A stretch of DNA of 64,000 nt from Streptomyces cyaneus (GTDB lineage: Bacteria > Actinomycetota > Actinomycetes > Streptomycetales > Streptomycetaceae), in contig NZ_RQJW01000008.1 in NCBI RefSeq assembly GCF_004028635.1, positions 248,001 through 312,000 of the forward strand, given 5' to 3'. The position numbers and the translations under genes are program-made. The notes below the pieces were generated by a model. That model was not told the DNA's origin. It saw only the letters and a program-made list of their open reading frames with translations, and did no database searches. Shown here in pieces: positions 52,492-61,206 of the stretch. The number at the start of each line of letters is the position of its first letter. Within the stretch, counting starts at the first letter, position 1.

Positions 52492-55400
52492 CAGTACTCG
52501 ACCTCCTGGCTGCGGCGGCGGATCACCGTCACCTCGTCGCGCTGGTTGCCCGTCGGGCCCAGGTAGTTGAACGCCCAGGACAACTGGGCGTAGCCGCCGA
52601 TGAGATGGGACGGCTTGAGGATCAGCCTGGTCAGCGAGTTGTGGATGCCGCCGCGCTTGCCGGTGGCCTCCGTCTTCGGGACGGCGACCGTGCGTTCCTG
52701 CGCGTGGTGCATGTAGACGGTGCCGGGCGGCATCCGGTGCGAGACGACGGCCCGGGCGACGACCACGCCGTTGCGGTTGACCGCTTCCACCCAGTCGTTG
52801 TCCACGACGCCGATCGCATCCGCGTCCTGCGGGGACATCCAGATGTTCTGGCCGCCGCGCGAGAGCGCCAGCATGAACAGGTTGTCCTGGTACTCGGAGT
52901 GGATGGACCACTTGTTGTGCGGGGTGAGGTAACGGACCGTCACCTCCCGCTGTCCGTCGGGGCCCAGGCGTGGCTCGCCGAACAGCTTGTTCATGTCCAG
53001 CGGCGGCCGGTAGACGGGGAGCGCCTCACCCAGCTCGTGGATCCAGTCGTGGTCGAGGAAGAAGTGCTGGCGGCCGGTGAGGGTGTGCCAGGGCTTGAGG
53101 TGCTCGGTGTTGAGGGTGAACGCGGTGTAGCGCCGCCCGCCCGACTCGCTGCCCGACCATTCCGGCGAGGTGATCACCGGCACGGGTGCCGCCTGGGTGT
53201 CCGCGTACGTGATGCGCTTGCCCTCGTGCTCGGCGGCCAGGTGCGCCATCTCCTGACCGGTGCGGGCCTGAAGGGTGCGGAAGCCCTGGGTGGCGAGGCG
53301 GCCGTTGGTGGTGCCGGAGAGGGCGAGGATGGTGTTCGCCGCCTTCACGGCCGTGTCGAGGCGGGGGCGGCCGTCGGGTGTGACGCCGTTCAGGTGTCGG
53401 AGGTCCTCGACCTCCTCGTCCGGCTGCAGCGTGATTCCCTTGGCGGGCAGGCCGAGTTGCTCCACCAGTGGGCCCAGCGCCGTGAACTTGGTGCCGATGG
53501 CGGTGTAGTCCCGCTCCACGACGGTCAGGTTCGGCATGGTCTTCCCGGGCACGGGATCGCACTCGCCCCGCTTCCAGTCCAGGACGACCCCGCCCGGCTG
53601 GGCGATCTCGCCCGGGGTGTCGTGCTGGAGCGGAGTCGCGACCAGGTCCTTCCGCACGCCCAGATGGTCGACGGCGAGCTCACTCAGCTTCTCGGCCAGC
53701 GCCTTGAACGTGTCGAAGTCGGTGCGCGCCTGCCACGGCGGATCCACGGCCGGGGTGAAGGAGTGCACGAAGGGGTGCATGTCCGTGCTGGACAGGTCGT
53801 GCTTCTCGTACCAGGTCGCGGCCGGCAGGACGACGTCCGACAGCAGCGTGGACGACGTCTGCCGGAAGTCCAGCGACAGCAGCAGATCGAGCTTGCCCTC
53901 GGGCGCCTCGTCGCGCCAGGCCACATCTCGCGGCCGTACGTCCTCGGGAGCCTCCTCCGCCTGCAGGGAGGAATGCGTGCCGAGCAGGTGTCGGGTGAAG
54001 TACTCGGCGCCCTTCGCCGACGAACCCAGCAGGTTGGCCCGCCACAGTGTCAGCACGCGCGGCCAGTTCTCCGGCGCGTCCGGGTCCTCGCAGGCGAACT
54101 TCAAGGTGCCCGCCCGCAGTTCGGCCACCACCCGCGACACCGGATCACCGAACACCTCGCCCAGCTCCAGCGGATTGCGGTCGAACGTCGGATACGACGG
54201 CATCCACCCCGCACGCGCCGACAGCGCGAGACAGTCCGCGCCCGTCATCCCCCGCAGCCGGCCCGCACCGAGCGGCGAGGCCAGCACGTCGGCCGTGAAC
54301 CGGTCGTAGCGCCACTGGTCGGTGTTGAGGAACCAGTACGCCGTGCCGATCATCTGGCGCGCCGGCCGCGACCAGTCCGACGCCGCCGCGAGCGTCGCCC
54401 AGCCGGTCACCGGACGGCACTTCTCCTGGCCCACGTAGTGTGCCCAGCCGCCGCCGTTGCGGCCCTGACAGCCGGTGAGCTGGAGCAGGGCGAGGAAGGC
54501 GCGGTAGATCGTCTCGGAGTGGAACCAGTGGTTGGTGCCGGCCCCCATCAGGATCATGCAGCGGCCCTTCGACCGCTCGGCGGTCCGCGCGAACTCCCGT
54601 GCAATGCGTATGCACTTGGCCGCCGGTACCGAGGTGTGCACCTCCTGCCAGGCGGGCGTGCCCGGCGCGTCACGGTCGTCGTACGACACGGGCCAGCGGC
54701 CCGGCAGCCCCTCCCGTGCCACCCCGTACTGGGCGAGCAGCAGGTCGAAGACCGTCGTCACCAGCGGCCCGCGCGCACCGCCGAGCTTCGTCGCCGGGAC
54801 ACCGCGTCGTACGACGTCCCCGCGGCCCTGCCCGTGCGGGCCGCCCTCGGTGTCGAAACGGGGCAGCAGCACCTCGACGCCTGCGGCGACCTCACTGCCG
54901 TAAAGGCTCAACTGCGGGCGTATGCCGCCCAGTTCGAGGTTCCATCTGCCCTCGCCGGACTCGGGCCAGCGGAAGCCGAGGGAGCCGTTCGGGGCGACCG
55001 CGCGGCCCGTCGCCTCGTCCAGCACGACCGTCTTCCACTCGGCGCTCTCGCCCGCCTTCCCGAGGTCCGAGGCGCGTAGGAACTTCGCCGGGACGTAAGC
55101 CCCGTCCCGCTCCTCCAGGGTGACGAGGAACGGCAGGTCGGTGAACTGCCTTACGTAGTCCGCGAAGAACGGTGTCTCGCGGTCGACGAAAAACTCCTTG
55201 AGGACGACGTGCCCCATCGCCAGGGCCAGCGCGCCGTCCGTGCCCGGGTGCGGGTGCAGCCACTCGTCGGCGAACTTGGCGTTGTCGGCGTAGTCGGGGG
55301 CGACCACCACGACCTTCTGACCCCGGTAGCGGGCCTCCGCCATCCAGTGCGCGTCGGGCGTGCGGGTCACCGGTATGTTCGAGCCCCACATCATCAGATA

Positions 55401-56231
55401 CGCCGCGTCCCACCAGTCGCCCGACTCCGGCACGTCGGTCTGGTCGCCGAACACCTGCGGGGAGGCGACGGGGAGGTCGGCGTACCAGTCGTAGAAGGAC
55501 AGCATCGGGGCGCCGATCAGGGAGTGGAAGCGGGCGCCCGCCGCATGCGACACCATCGACATCGCGGGGATGGGGGAGAAACCGGCGATGCGGTCGGGGC
55601 CGTACGTCTTGATGGTGTGGACGTGTGCGGCGGCGACGAGCTCGATCGCCTCGTCCCAACTCGCCCGCACCAGGCCGCCCTTGCCGCGCGCCCGCTGGTA
55701 GCGGCGGCGGCGCTCGGGGTCGCTCTGGACATCGGCCCAGGCCAGGACGGGGTCGCGCAGGCGTTGCTTCGCCTCCCGGTACATCTCCATCAGGACACCG
55801 CGGACGTACGGGTAGCGCACCCGGGTGGGGGAGTAGGTGTACCAGGAGAAGGCGGCGCCGCGAGGGCAGCCGCGGGGCTCGTACTCGGGGCGGTCGGGGC
55901 CGACGCTCGGATAGTCGGTCTGCTGGGTCTCCCAGGTGATGATGCCGTCCTTGACGTACACCTTCCAGCGGCAGGAGCCGGTGCAGTTCACGCCGTGCGT
56001 GGAGTTCACGACCTTGTCGTGGCTCCAGCGGCCCCGGTAGAAGGCGTCCGCCTCCCGCCCGCCTGTCAGCCGGACGCTGTGCAGATCGGGCGCGGGCGTG
56101 CCCGGCTGGAAGAACCGGCCGGCCTTCAGCAGCGCCGCGCCCGGCTCGGCGGGCGGCTCGGCGGGCGGCTCGGTAGGCGCCTCTGCGGGCGGTTCGGCGG
56201 GCGGGGTGGGCGGTATCCGGGTGTCGGTCAC
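52491..56231 (-). CDS. narG: Respiratory nitrate reductase alpha subunit (Mo-bisMGD)
   Basis: A 1246-residue catalytic subunit. GTG 56231 preferred, with GGGAGC upstream; the frame upstream is non-coding in style. Residues about 7-30 are a Pro/Ala/Glu repeat (PPAEPPAEAP) longer than usual. The FS0 [4Fe-4S] site is HGVNCTGSCRWKVY with RGCPRG (His79, Cys83, Cys87, Cys122). The Mo ligand Asp lies in the FYDWYADLP block. No twin-arginine motif, as expected for a cytoplasm-facing NarGHI. It reduces nitrate to nitrite in low oxygen. No narK transporter or regulator is nearby. Confidence 0.95.
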   Translation of the reverse strand: MTDTRIPPTPPAEPPAEAPTEPPAEPPAEPGAALLKAGRFFQPGTPAPDLHSVRLTGGREADAFYRGRWSHDKVVNSTHGVNCTGSCRWKVYVKDGIITWETQQTDYPSVGPDRPEYEPRGCPRGAAFSWYTYSPTRVRYPYVRGVLMEMYREAKQRLRDPVLAWADVQSDPERRRRYQRARGKGGLVRASWDEAIELVAAAHVHTIKTYGPDRIAGFSPIPAMSMVSHAAGARFHSLIGAPMLSFYDWYADLPVASPQVFGDQTDVPESGDWWDAAYLMMWGSNIPVTRTPDAHWMAEARYRGQKVVVVAPDYADNAKFADEWLHPHPGTDGALALAMGHVVLKEFFVDRETPFFADYVRQFTDLPFLVTLEERDGAYVPAKFLRASDLGKAGESAEWKTVVLDEATGRAVAPNGSLGFRWPESGEGRWNLELGGIRPQLSLYGSEVAAGVEVLLPRFDTEGGPHGQGRGDVVRRGVPATKLGGARGPLVTTVFDLLLAQYGVAREGLPGRWPVSYDDRDAPGTPAWQEVHTSVPAAKCIRIAREFARTAERSKGRCMILMGAGTNHWFHSETIYRAFLALLQLTGCQGRNGGGWAHYVGQEKCRPVTGWATLAAASDWSRPARQMIGTAYWFLNTDQWRYDRFTADVLASPLGAGRLRGMTGADCLALSARAGWMPSYPTFDRNPLELGEVFGDPVSRVVAELRAGTLKFACEDPDAPENWPRVLTLWRANLLGSSAKGAEYFTRHLLGTHSSLQAEEAPEDVRPRDVAWRDEAPEGKLDLLLSLDFRQTSSTLLSDVVLPAATWYEKHDLSSTDMHPFVHSFTPAVDPPWQARTDFDTFKALAEKLSELAVDHLGVRKDLVATPLQHDTPGEIAQPGGVVLDWKRGECDPVPGKTMPNLTVVERDYTAIGTKFTALGPLVEQLGLPAKGITLQPDEEVEDLRHLNGVTPDGRPRLDTAVKAANTILALSGTTNGRLATQGFRTLQARTGQEMAHLAAEHEGKRITYADTQAAPVPVITSPEWSGSESGGRRYTAFTLNTEHLKPWHTLTGRQHFFLDHDWIHELGEALPVYRPPLDMNKLFGEPRLGPDGQREVTVRYLTPHNKWSIHSEYQDNLFMLALSRGGQNIWMSPQDADAIGVVDNDWVEAVNRNGVVVARAVVSHRMPPGTVYMHHAQERTVAVPKTEATGKRGGIHNSLTRLILKPSHLIGGYAQLSWAFNYLGPTGNQRDEVTVIRRRSQEVEY

Positions 56232-56333
56232 AGGCGCTCCCTTGCTTGCCCTGGTCCCGAACCTAGGGCGGGGCGCGGGAGCGCACCCGTTCACGGCGCC
56301 CGTACGGGTCACCCCTGTACGGGACCCGTCGGG

Positions 56334-57149
56334 TCAGACCTTGCGGGCGACCCCCGCGTACACGGGCACGATGCCCTCGGCCTGGGCCGCCACGTCCTCC
56401 GGCTCCGGACGCCAGCCGTAGACGGGGATGACGCCGGGGCCGAGCAGCTCCAGGCCGTCGAAGAAGCGGGAGAACTCGGCGAGCGAGCGGGGGAAGAAGG
56501 GGGTGCCGCTGCGCCGGAAGTGGTTGGCCGCCTTCTCGATGGCCTCCGGGCTGAGGTCGGGGGTGACCTGGGACAGGATCAGACAGCTGCCCGGGGCGAG
56601 CGCGGCGACGTACTTCCCGAGCAGGCCGTACACGTCGTCGCCCTCGGGGTCGTCGCTCAGATAGTGGGTCAGCGCGACCAGCGACAGCGCGACCGGCTCG
56701 GCGAAGTCCAGCAACTCGCTCGCTCGGCCCAGCAGGGCATCGACGTCGCGGACGTCGGCGTGCACGTAGTCCGTGCTGCCCTCGGCGGTGCCGTGCAGCA
56801 GCGCCTCCGCATGCCGCAGCACGATCGGGTCGTTGTCCGCGTACACGACCTTGGACTCCGGGGCGACGCCCTGCGCCACCTGATGCAGGTTGGGCTCGGT
56901 GGGGATGCCCGTGCCGATGTCCAGGAACTGGCGTATCCCGGCCTCGGCGGCCGTGCGCACGGCCCGGTGCATGAACCGGCGGTTTGCGCGCGCCCCGCGT
57001 AAGACCGTGCCGTCCACGGCCAGGATCTTCCGGGCCAGCTCCTCGTCCACCGGGTAGTTGTCCTTGCCGCCCAGCCACCAGTCGTAGACGCGGGCCGGGT
57101 GCGGCCTGCTGGTGTCGACGCGGGTGGGCGCGGCCTTGGATCCGGTCAT
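56334..57149 (-). CDS. SAM-dependent methyltransferase, DUF574 family
   Basis: A 271-residue protein of the S-adenosyl methyltransferase family found widely in Streptomyces. Signature: RVYDWWLGGKDNYPVDEELA, FLDIGTGIPTEPNLHQVAQ, VVYADNDPIVLRHAEAL, YVHADVRDVDALLG, LSLVALTHYLSDD, PGSCLILSQVTPD. Substrate unknown. It often lies near XRE/DUF5753 regulators, as here (57303). ATG with GAGGAG upstream. Confidence 0.9.
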   Translation of the reverse strand: MTGSKAAPTRVDTSRPHPARVYDWWLGGKDNYPVDEELARKILAVDGTVLRGARANRRFMHRAVRTAAEAGIRQFLDIGTGIPTEPNLHQVAQGVAPESKVVYADNDPIVLRHAEALLHGTAEGSTDYVHADVRDVDALLGRASELLDFAEPVALSLVALTHYLSDDPEGDDVYGLLGKYVAALAPGSCLILSQVTPDLSPEAIEKAANHFRRSGTPFFPRSLAEFSRFFDGLELLGPGVIPVYGWRPEPEDVAAQAEGIVPVYAGVARKV

Positions 57150-57201
57150 TCGGTGTGTTCTCCTCGGGTCTCGGAACGGAGCTGGGGTGAGTCACTCAAG
57201 A

Positions 57202-57264
57202 GTCGCCGCACAGGGCATGAAGGTTGCCGCACGGGGCACGAAGGTTGCCGCAAAGGGCCCGGCA
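57202..57264. repeat. 21-bp tandem repeat, three units
   Basis: Units 57202-57222, 57223-57243 and 57244-57264 all follow GTTGCCGCACGGGGCACGAAG, with small changes. It lies just downstream of the XRE/DUF5753 gene (minus strand), where a small DUF397 partner gene is often found; none is seen here. Confidence 0.85.
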
Positions 57265-57302
57265 AGACCGCCATGGACCGTCGCCGCACATCGCTACGCC
57301 GC

Positions 57303-58166
57303 TCAGAAGTCCTCGCGATGCTCCCGCAGGATCTTCTTCGTGCGCTCGGCCGACGCGGCTGCCGTCGACATGTGGTCCAGGACCTCCAGATGCGCGGCGA
57401 CCTCTTTGCGGGAGTCGAGATACAGGGCGCCGGTCAGGTACTCGGTGTAGACCATGTCGGGCAGCTCCGGCTCGGCGAAACGGAACAGGGTGAAGGGGGC
57501 GTACGTCCCCGGGTGCGGGCCGGAGGCGAACTCGGCGATCTGCAGCGTGACCCGGTCGCGCTCGGCGAACTCCAGGAGCCTGTCCAGCTGGTCGCGCATC
57601 ACCTCGCCGCGGTCGCTCACCGGGCGCCGCAGCACCGTCTCGTCCATGATCACCCACAGGTGGGGCGGGTCGGGGCGCTCCAGCAGCCGCTGCCGTTCCA
57701 TCCGCAACGACACATGCCGCTCGATGGTCTCCGGTCCCGTCTGCCCGATCGTCCCGGCCTCCATCACGGCACGCGCGTACTCCTCCGTCTGCAGCAGACC
57801 GGGCACGAAGTGCGGCTCGTAGGAGCGGATGATGCGGGCGGCGCCCTCCAGGCTGACGTACAGGCTGAACCAGTCCGGCAGCACGTCGTGGAACCGCTGC
57901 CACCAGCCCGGCAGGTTGGCCTCCTCGGCCAGGGCGACGAACGCGGCGGCGTCCGCCTCGGGCACGCCGTACGTCTCCAGCAGTACCTGCACGTACGGGA
58001 TCTTCAGTGCGACCTCGGCCGTCTCCATCCGCCGTACGGTCGCCGAGGCCACCCGCAGGACCCGTGCGGCCTCGTCGCGGCCCAGCCCGGCCGCCTCGCG
58101 CAGCTCCTGCAGGCGCTTGCCGAGCACCACCTGGCCCACGGTGGGCGCGGGCCGCCGCTCACTCAC
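57303..58166 (-). CDS. XRE-family HTH regulator with DUF5753 domain
   Basis: A 287-residue regulator. N-terminal HTH residues about 17-70 (LGKRLQELREAAGLGRDEAARVLRVASATVRRMETAEV). C-terminal DUF5753 sensor domain, with SYEPHFVPGLLQTEEYARAVM, PDPPHLWVIMDETVLRRPV and FASGPHPGTYAPFTLFRFAEP. In Streptomyces such proteins commonly work with a small DUF397 protein; the expected partner is missing directly downstream. Same strand and just upstream of the DUF574 methyltransferase. Confidence 0.9.
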   Translation of the reverse strand: MSERRPAPTVGQVVLGKRLQELREAAGLGRDEAARVLRVASATVRRMETAEVALKIPYVQVLLETYGVPEADAAAFVALAEEANLPGWWQRFHDVLPDWFSLYVSLEGAARIIRSYEPHFVPGLLQTEEYARAVMEAGTIGQTGPETIERHVSLRMERQRLLERPDPPHLWVIMDETVLRRPVSDRGEVMRDQLDRLLEFAERDRVTLQIAEFASGPHPGTYAPFTLFRFAEPELPDMVYTEYLTGALYLDSRKEVAAHLEVLDHMSTAAASAERTKKILREHREDF

Positions 58167-58271
58167 GCCACGCCTCCCCTACGCGCCGGAAGTACGGGTG
58201 CAGTGTGCCATGGTCCGGAGTCTCATGGGGGTGGTCAGTGTTGTATGCCGGCTGCGGGCGTGTGGGGGCTG

Positions 58272-58294
58272 GTCGCGCAGTTCCCCGCGCCCCT
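58272..58294 (+). repeat. 23-bp dispersed repeat, copy 2
   Basis: Identical to 47573-47595 (starts GTCGCGCAGTTCC). It lies in the intergenic space between the XRE/DUF5753 and small membrane protein genes and is preceded by the same GGGCTGG/GGCTTG-like bases. Confidence 0.8.
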
Positions 58295-58333
58295 GGAGGG
58301 CGTTGCCCGCACGTCGGCCGAACAGCCGACCGC

Positions 58334-58350
58334 ATTACCTTGCGGGTAAT
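58334..58350. promoter_or_regulatory. Inverted repeat ATTACC-N5-GGTAAT
   Basis: ATTACC (58334-58339), spacer TTGCG, GGTAAT (58345-58350). Located 114 bases upstream of the small membrane protein gene and 168 bases upstream of the divergent regulator. It resembles a dimeric-repressor operator of the TTACC-N-GGTAA type; no regulator named. Confidence 0.4.
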
Positions 58351-58463
58351 CGACCCATCTGCCCATTCGCGGGATCGTGAAGGTACCGAGTTCCGGGACG
58401 GCGCACTCCGTCCCGGGATCCGGTCCACCACCGCAACTCGACCTCGACGGAGGGTGATTCGTC

Positions 58464-58889
58464 ATGTCCGCCACCTCGCTTGCCGCGCTTGCCCGGACCT
58501 CCGACCCGCAGACCGTGCTGCGCCGTTTCCTGGCCCTGGACGCGGTGGTGACCGGGGCGAACGGGATCGCCTATCTCGTCGCGTCCGGCCCGCTCGGCCG
58601 GCTCCTCGGCGTCGACTCGACGCTGCTGCTGGGGCTCGGTGCGTTCCTCGCGGTGTACGCGGGCGGGGTCGGTCTGCTCGCCTCGCGTGCCCGTCCCGCC
58701 GCGTTCCCGGTGCGCGCCGTCATCGAGGCCAACCTCGCCTGGGCCGCGCTGAGTGTCGTCGCCCTCGCGGTGTGGCTGTCGCCGACGACGCCGGGCGCGA
58801 TGTGGACCGTGCTCCAGGCGCTCACCGTGGCCGGGTTCGCCGGGTTGCAGTGGGCGGCCCTGAGGGCCCGTCAGGGCAGCAGCGACTGA
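58464..58889 (+). CDS. Small integral membrane protein
   Basis: A 141-residue protein with four predicted hydrophobic helices (VVTGANGIAYLVASGPLGRLL, LLLGLGAFLAVYAGGVGLLA, LAWAALSVVALAVWLS, VLQALTVAGFAGLQWAAL). GGAGGG lies in front of the ATG. Conserved in actinobacteria as hypothetical membrane protein; the role is unknown. It ends inside the 3' end of the convergent HTH gene (19-base overlap), so antisense effects are possible. Confidence 0.8.
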   Translation: MSATSLAALARTSDPQTVLRRFLALDAVVTGANGIAYLVASGPLGRLLGVDSTLLLGLGAFLAVYAGGVGLLASRARPAAFPVRAVIEANLAWAALSVVALAVWLSPTTPGAMWTVLQALTVAGFAGLQWAALRARQGSSD

Positions 58890-59701
58890 AGGTACTTGAC
58901 CGTCGCCGGGTCGGCCGGGAGGAACGTCTCGATGGCCAGCTCGGCGACGGTCACGTCCATCGGGGTGTTGAAGGTGGAGATGGAGGAGACGAAGGACAGG
59001 ACGCGGCCCTCGTGCTCGATCTGCAGCGGCAGCGCGAAGTACGGGACGGGTTCGCCCGGTTCGGCGCCGGGGCTCTCCTGCGGCACCGGGTACGCCGCCA
59101 CCTCCTCGTACAGCCGGCGCAGCGGCGCGGAACGGTGCAGCGCGATCTGCCGGTCCATCTGGGCGAGCAGGTGCCCGCGCCACTCACGCAGGTTGCGGAT
59201 GCGCGGCGCGAGGCCCTCCGGGTGCAGGGTCAGGCGCATCGCGTTGAGCGGGGGCGCGAGAAGGTGCTCGGGGATGCCGTCGAGCAGCATCAGGATGCCC
59301 CGGTTGGCCGCGTGGACGTTGTACATCCCGTCGACCACGAGGGCCGGGTAGGGCTCGTAGCCCTGGATCAGCTGCTCCATGCCCGCGCGGACGGCGTCCA
59401 GTGCGGGATCGTCCAGCGGGGTCTCCGGGTAGCGAGGGGCGTATCCGGCCGCCAGCAGCAGCGCGTTGCGCTCGCGCACCGGCACCTCCAGGTGCTCGGC
59501 CAGCCGCAGCACCATCTCCTCGCTGGGCCGCGAACGGCCCGTCTCGATGAAGCTGATGTGCCGCGCCGAGGAGTCGGCCCGCAGCGCCAACTCCAGCTGA
59601 CTGACCCGCCGTTGCTCCCGCCAGGCCCGCAGCAGAGGGCCCACGCCCTGGTCGGTGTGAGTGGCGGCGGGCACGGCGTTGCCGGACGGGACGGTGGTCA
59701 T
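58871..59701 (-). CDS. XRE-family HTH regulator, MmyB-like ligand-binding domain
   Basis: A 276-residue regulator. HTH about residues 20-75 (GPLLRAWREQRRVSQLELALRADSSARHISFIETGRSRP). C-terminal MmyB-like PAS-type domain (YEPYPALVVDGMYNVHAANRG, HPEGLAPRIRNLREWRGHLL, YFALPLQIEHEGRVLSFVSS, PMDVTVAELAIETFLPAD). The family controls antibiotic or redox genes through small-molecule binding; the ligand is unknown. Convergent with the membrane protein and overlapping by 19 bases. Confidence 0.9.
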   Translation of the reverse strand: MTTVPSGNAVPAATHTDQGVGPLLRAWREQRRVSQLELALRADSSARHISFIETGRSRPSEEMVLRLAEHLEVPVRERNALLLAAGYAPRYPETPLDDPALDAVRAGMEQLIQGYEPYPALVVDGMYNVHAANRGILMLLDGIPEHLLAPPLNAMRLTLHPEGLAPRIRNLREWRGHLLAQMDRQIALHRSAPLRRLYEEVAAYPVPQESPGAEPGEPVPYFALPLQIEHEGRVLSFVSSISTFNTPMDVTVAELAIETFLPADPATVKYLQSLLP

Positions 59702-59730
59702 GAGTACGACCGTAGTCGAGAGCGCCTGGA

Positions 59731-60034
59731 ATGACCGGGCCGTGGATGTCGCCCCTGTCCGGCGAGGCCGCGTACCGCGCCCGGGTGCGTGCTGTCTCCT
59801 CGGCGGGGCGGTCGGTGACGCCCTCGGCTACCCGATCGAGTCAGCTGGCTGGACGCCTGCCTGTCCGGCGTAGCCCTGGGGGCACCCCTCGGTCATGCGC
59901 CCGGCCCCCTCCGGCCTCACGAACTCCGCCGACGCACGTCGTCACGGGCGGTTCCGCGGGTCGGGGGACGGGCACCGATCGCCGCCCTCGCCGCCCTCGC
60001 CGACGACCGGGCGGCTGAATTCGTCCGCCGCTGA
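59731..60034 (+). pseudogene. Relic of an ADP-ribosylglycohydrolase gene
   Basis: One frame begins MTGPWMSPLSGEAAYRARVR and breaks near 59790; one base off, the next frame gives CLLGGAVGDALGYPIES, the N-terminal active-site pattern of ADP-ribosylglycohydrolases. A third frame downstream gives SWLDACLSGVALGAPLGHAP and ends ADDRAAEFVRR with a TGA at 60032. The whole relic is about 300 bases against about 900 for the intact gene, so it carries a frameshift and large internal deletion. No functional protein expected. The rest up to 60122 holds no gene. Confidence 0.6.
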
Positions 60035-60122
60035 CCACCGGGGAGCCGTCTGACCAGGGCCGCCACGCTCCGTCTGTGGCAGGCTGAAGACGAACCCGCC
60101 AGTTCTGGAAGGAGCGAGGCCC

Positions 60123-60425
60123 ATGCCCCTCGAACCGCTGTCGCAGAAGGAGATCGAGGACCGGCTCGCGGAGCTGCCGGGCTGGTCACTGGACGGAGAC
60201 CGCATCGCCCGCTCCTACCAGCTCCCCTCGCACTTCGCGGCCACGGCGATGGTCGTGCACATCGCCCAGGTCCAGGAGCAGCTCGACCACCACTCCGACC
60301 TCACCCTCGGCTACAACACGGTGTCACTCACCGTGAACACCCACACCGTGGGCGCCGTGACCGAGCGGGACTTCGCCCTCGCCCGGAAAATCGAGGATCT
60401 CGCCCCTGGCCACGGGGCACACTGA
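60123..60425 (+). CDS. 4a-hydroxytetrahydrobiopterin dehydratase (pterin-4a-carbinolamine dehydratase)
   Basis: A 100-residue PCD family protein. Active-site region LDHHSDLTLGYNTVSLTVNTHTVG with the histidine pair and YNTV, then AVTERDFALARKIEDL. Acts on hydroxylated pterin to regenerate the cofactor of aromatic amino acid hydroxylases, or as a small dehydratase in molybdopterin pathways. Canonical HHP is HHS here. GGAAGGAG is before the ATG. No hydroxylase is adjacent. Confidence 0.92.
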   Translation: MPLEPLSQKEIEDRLAELPGWSLDGDRIARSYQLPSHFAATAMVVHIAQVQEQLDHHSDLTLGYNTVSLTVNTHTVGAVTERDFALARKIEDLAPGHGAH

Positions 60426-60462
60426 CGCGCGGGCCGGACTACGACGAGGAACTCTGACGCGC

Positions 60463-61206
60463 GTGCTGGATTACAACAAGGAAGCGGAGCGGTACGACGC
60501 CTCGCGCGGCGGCGAGCCCCGGGCGGTGGCCGCGGCGGAGGCGGTGCTGGGGCTCCTGCCGGACGGGACCCGGCGCCTGCTCGACGTCGCGTGCGGCACC
60601 GGCATCGTGACGCGTCGGCTCGCCGCCGGACGGGACGGCCTGTGCGTGACCGGCGTCGACCTCGCGCCCGGCATGGCCCGGCAGGCCGCCGCCCGTCTGC
60701 CCGGCGCCGTCGTGCTCGCCGACAGCCGTCGGCTGCCGCTGCGGGACGGCCGGTTCGACGCCGTGAGCAGCGTGTGGCTGCTGCACCTGGCGCGGACGGA
60801 CGACGACGTGCGGACCACCGTCGGGGAGTGCGCTCGCGTGCTGCGGCCCGGCGGTGTCTACGTCACCACGGTCGACAAGGCCGCCGCACACAACGTGGGC
60901 AGTGACATCGATGCCGTGCTGGCCTCCCGCCCACGCCGCCCGGCCCGGGACGAGGCGGCGCTCGTCGAGTCGTACGCCCTCGACCACGGCCTGGTCCCGG
61001 CCGGGCAGGCCCGTTTCACCGGCCGGGGCCAGGGCCGCAGCCCCCGCCGCACGGTCGCCGACCTGCGCCGGGGCTGGTTCGTCGCCCTGCCGCCCGGCGG
61101 CGCGCTCGCCGACGAGTTCGCCGCCCGGCTGGCGGAACTGCCGGACCAGGACCGACCCCGGCCGGACCCGGTGTTCAGCCTCCGGGCGTTCAGGAAGCCC
61201 GAGTGA
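60463..61206 (+). CDS. Class I SAM-dependent methyltransferase
   Basis: A 247-residue protein starting at GTG 60463. Motifs: LLDVACGTGIVTRRLA, VTGVDLAPGMARQAAARL, VVLADSRRLPLRDGRFDAV, WLLHLARTDDDVRTTVGE, RVLRPGGVYVTTVDKAA. Methyltransf_11/25-like fold; the substrate is unknown. Ends RAFRKPE and overlaps by 17 bases the convergent gene 61190-61651. Upstream 38 bases after the PCD gene, probably same transcript. Confidence 0.87.
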   Translation: MLDYNKEAERYDASRGGEPRAVAAAEAVLGLLPDGTRRLLDVACGTGIVTRRLAAGRDGLCVTGVDLAPGMARQAAARLPGAVVLADSRRLPLRDGRFDAVSSVWLLHLARTDDDVRTTVGECARVLRPGGVYVTTVDKAAAHNVGSDIDAVLASRPRRPARDEAALVESYALDHGLVPAGQARFTGRGQGRSPRRTVADLRRGWFVALPPGGALADEFAARLAELPDQDRPRPDPVFSLRAFRKPE

